Positions 62,159-64,000 of a stretch of 64,000 bases of DNA are shown piece after piece. The stretch comes from Sulfurospirillum multivorans DSM 12446 (GTDB lineage: Bacteria; Campylobacterota; Campylobacteria; Campylobacterales; Sulfurospirillaceae), in NCBI RefSeq assembly GCF_000568815.1, contig NZ_CP007201.1, forward strand, positions 2,117,654-2,181,653. The letters run 5' to 3'. Each line of letters starts with the position of its first letter. Positions within the stretch are counted from its first letter, which is position 1. Position numbers and translations under genes: made by a program. Under the pieces are notes generated by a model, which saw nothing but the letters and a program-made list of their open reading frames with translations, searched no databases and had not been told where the DNA came from.

Positions 62159-64000
62159 CGCTGTAACTAAAGACCAATTTTTTAGACTTGTAATCGATCT
62201 TGCACACACCACCATTTTTAAGCTTTCCAAAAAGAACCTCTTCAGAAAGAGGTGTTTTAATCTGCTCTTGAATCACCCGACGCATGACGCGAGCACCCAT
62301 CTCTTTGCTGTAACCCTCCGTTGCGAGGTATTTTTTAGCTGCCATTGTGGCTTCGATCGCTACATTTTTATCTTTAAGCTGATCGGTGAGTTCGCTCAAA
62401 AGCTTCTCAACCACATTGATCATCACCGTCTCAGAGAGTGGCGCAAAATGAATCACCTCATCCAAGCGGTTTCTAAACTCTGGTGAGAAAAACTCCTTAA
62501 TCGCATGATCCGTTCGTGAACTCTCACTCTTCGTAAAGCCCATCGTTGGCGCTTCTTTCGTTCCAAGATTGGAGGTCATAATGATAATGACATTGCGAAA
62601 ATCGATCTTTGTGCCATTGTTATCGGTCAAGGTCGCACTGTCAAAAATCTGAAGCAAAATGTTCAGCATATCGGGATGCGCTTTTTCGATCTCATCTAAC
62701 AGTAACACGGTATACGGGTGTTTTTTGATCGCTTCGCTGAGCTGTCCACCCTCATCGTAGCCTACATATCCCGGAGGTGCCCCGATGAGACGACTGACCG
62801 TGTGCTTCTCCATGTATTCACTCATATCGTAACGTTCAAAATGCACACCCAGCTCATATGCAAGCTGTTTGGCCACTTCGGTTTTTCCCACACCCGTAGG
62901 GCCTGCAAACAAGAAAGAGCCAATCGGTGAAGTTGGATGCCCAAGACCCGCACGGGAGCGTTTAATCGCTTTGGTAAGAGACTCAATCGCAGCGTCTTGT
63001 CCAAAAATCTTAGCCTTAAGATGCGTTTCTAAGTGTTGCATCACCACACCCTCGTCTTTATTCACACTGCGCGTTGGGATATTGGCAATCTTGGCAAGTA
63101 CGGCTTCAATGTCACTGAGCTCCACCACTTTTTTACGTTTTTTAGCCAAGTGAAACGAAGCGCCCACTTCATCGATCAGATCAATCGCAGAATCGGGTAA
63201 AAATTTATCACTGATGTATTTTTTAGCCAGTTCCACGGAAGCACGTATCACTTCTGTTGGATACTTCACGCCATGGTGTTGCTCGTAACTTCCCTTAAGC
63301 CCTTTAAGGATCAAAAAGGCGTCTTCAAGGCTTGGTTCTAAAACATCAATCTTGGCAAAACGACGGCTGAGCGCTTTGTCTTTATCGAAGAAATTGCGAA
63401 ACTCTCCATAGGTTGTAGCACCAATGCAGCGAATTTTTCCCGAAGCAAGGGCTGGTTTAAGCAGGTTGGAAAGATCCATTGAACCACCACTCGTGGCACC
63501 AGCTCCCACGATGGTATGAATCTCATCGATAAATAAAATAGCCCCTTTTTTGGCTTCGAGTTCGTTTAATATCTCTTTAAGACGTTTCTCAAAATCGCCT
63601 CGGTATTTGGTTCCTGAGAGAAGTGCTCCCATATCGAGGGCATAAACGGGAGTCTCTTTTAAGATTTCAGGCACAGCCCCTTCGCTGATCTTTTCAGCCA
63701 ACCCTTCAACAATGGCGGTTTTACCGACACCCGGTTCGCCCACAAGCAGAGGATTGTTCTTCTTTCTGCGACACAACACTTGCATGACGCGCTTCACTTC
63801 ATCGGCTCTGCCAATGAGAGGATCGATCTGTTTTTGCTTCGCAAGCGCAATCAAATCGAGCGTGTATTTTGCCAACGCACTCTCTTTTTGCTCGCCCAAA
63901 CTTAGCTCTTTATTTTGAGGTGCACTGAGCGCTGTCACCTCTTCAACGATCAAAAGTTTATCAACACCTTGTTGCAGTAAAAGCGAAACACAAAAGGCAT
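62148..64000 (-). CDS. clpA: ATP-dependent Clp protease ATP-binding subunit ClpA (5' end missing)
   Basis: Unfoldase of the ClpAP protease. The frame is open to the right edge, so the N-domain is mostly missing; about 617 residues are visible. First AAA module: GEPGVGKTAIVEGLA and LFIDEIHTIVGAG. Second: GPTGVGKTEVAKQLA and LLLDEIEKAHPD. An MGF tripeptide in APTMGFTKSE matches the ClpP-docking loop. The absence of a long ClpB-type middle domain supports ClpA. It pairs with aat downstream, joining tagging and degradation steps of the N-degron pathway. Confidence 0.95.
   Translation of the reverse strand, partial: AFCVSLLLQQGVDKLLIVEEVTALSAPQNKELSLGEQKESALAKYTLDLIALAKQKQIDPLIGRADEVKRVMQVLCRRKKNNPLLVGEPGVGKTAIVEGLAEKISEGAVPEILKETPVYALDMGALLSGTKYRGDFEKRLKEILNELEAKKGAILFIDEIHTIVGAGATSGGSMDLSNLLKPALASGKIRCIGATTYGEFRNFFDKDKALSRRFAKIDVLEPSLEDAFLILKGLKGSYEQHHGVKYPTEVIRASVELAKKYISDKFLPDSAIDLIDEVGASFHLAKKRKKVVELSDIEAVLAKIANIPTRSVNKDEGVVMQHLETHLKAKIFGQDAAIESLTKAIKRSRAGLGHPTSPIGSFLFAGPTGVGKTEVAKQLAYELGVHFERYDMSEYMEKHTVSRLIGAPPGYVGYDEGGQLSEAIKKHPYTVLLLDEIEKAHPDMLNILLQIFDSATLTDNNGTKIDFRNVIIIMTSNLGTKEAPTMGFTKSESSRTDHAIKEFFSPEFRNRLDEVIHFAPLSETVMINVVEKLLSELTDQLKDKNVAIEATMAAKKYLATEGYSKEMGARVMRRVIQEQIKTPLSEEVLFGKLKNGGVCKIDYKSKKLVFSYSGGN

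Overview
The window is bacterial chromosome, almost certainly from a Campylobacterota (Epsilonproteobacteria), most like Sulfurospirillum. This is inferred from gene content: PgbA-type protein, MagIII-type glycosylase, Csd1/bactofilin shape pair, SapC and the CJM1_0395-type metalloprotease. Promoters are TATAAT boxes that mostly lack a clear -35, and most genes look about 40% G+C. Coding density is very high: only about 2.8 kb is intergenic and many genes overlap by 1-11 bp.

Layout. 1-169: start of a flagellar rod protein gene. 343-2889: rpoD and a PAS-like protein. 2935-4850: HxlR regulator, flavoprotein and SapC. 4973-11249: acetate module (acs, actP, DUF485 gene, response regulator, histidine kinase). 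11369-16602: agmatine-to-putrescine genes (aguA, aguB) around a CDF exporter and feoAB. 16657-19235: a two-gene ATPase/HNH pair resembling the Septu anti-phage system. 19348-22926: small membrane protein, duplicated Mop protein, Nudix hydrolase, CorA and a cell-wall peptidase. 23077-27285: PgbA-like protein, GlcD, YihY and ComEC. 27289-34213: dnaB with an in-frame intein, ispG, priA, two pseudopilins and two tiny possible division proteins. 34280-43589: uvrB, metalloprotease, ppk, gamma-CA-like protein, exonuclease, trpF, rpe, rpmB, argJ and a YdcH protein. 43605-57738: a long minus-strand run (magIII, ymdB, mfd, bactofilin, csd1-like, folC, GGDEF protein, lptE, leuS, secF, secD, yajC). 57750-64000: lnt, metK, AEC transporter, aat and partial clpA.

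The most unusual signal is not a gene. The perfect palindrome TTACATGTAA, usually TTTACATGTAAA, occurs 35 times by eye. Base composition alone predicts about 0.2 copies. Fourteen copies are intergenic, 13 of them within 30 nt downstream of a stop codon, and three intergenic regions carry pairs 21-22 bp apart. The other 21 lie inside genes and use only the two reading frames that avoid a stop (Leu-His-Val or Thr-Cys-Lys/Asn). This resembles HIP1 of cyanobacteria or the uptake sequences of Neisseria and Haemophilus. I know of no description of it.

Other points of interest are the Septu-like pair with a sharp base-composition break inside the ATPase gene, the intein in the DnaB P-loop, a 117-nt rod-like hairpin upstream of rpe, and a metK leader with a methionine-rich mini-ORF and competing hairpins.
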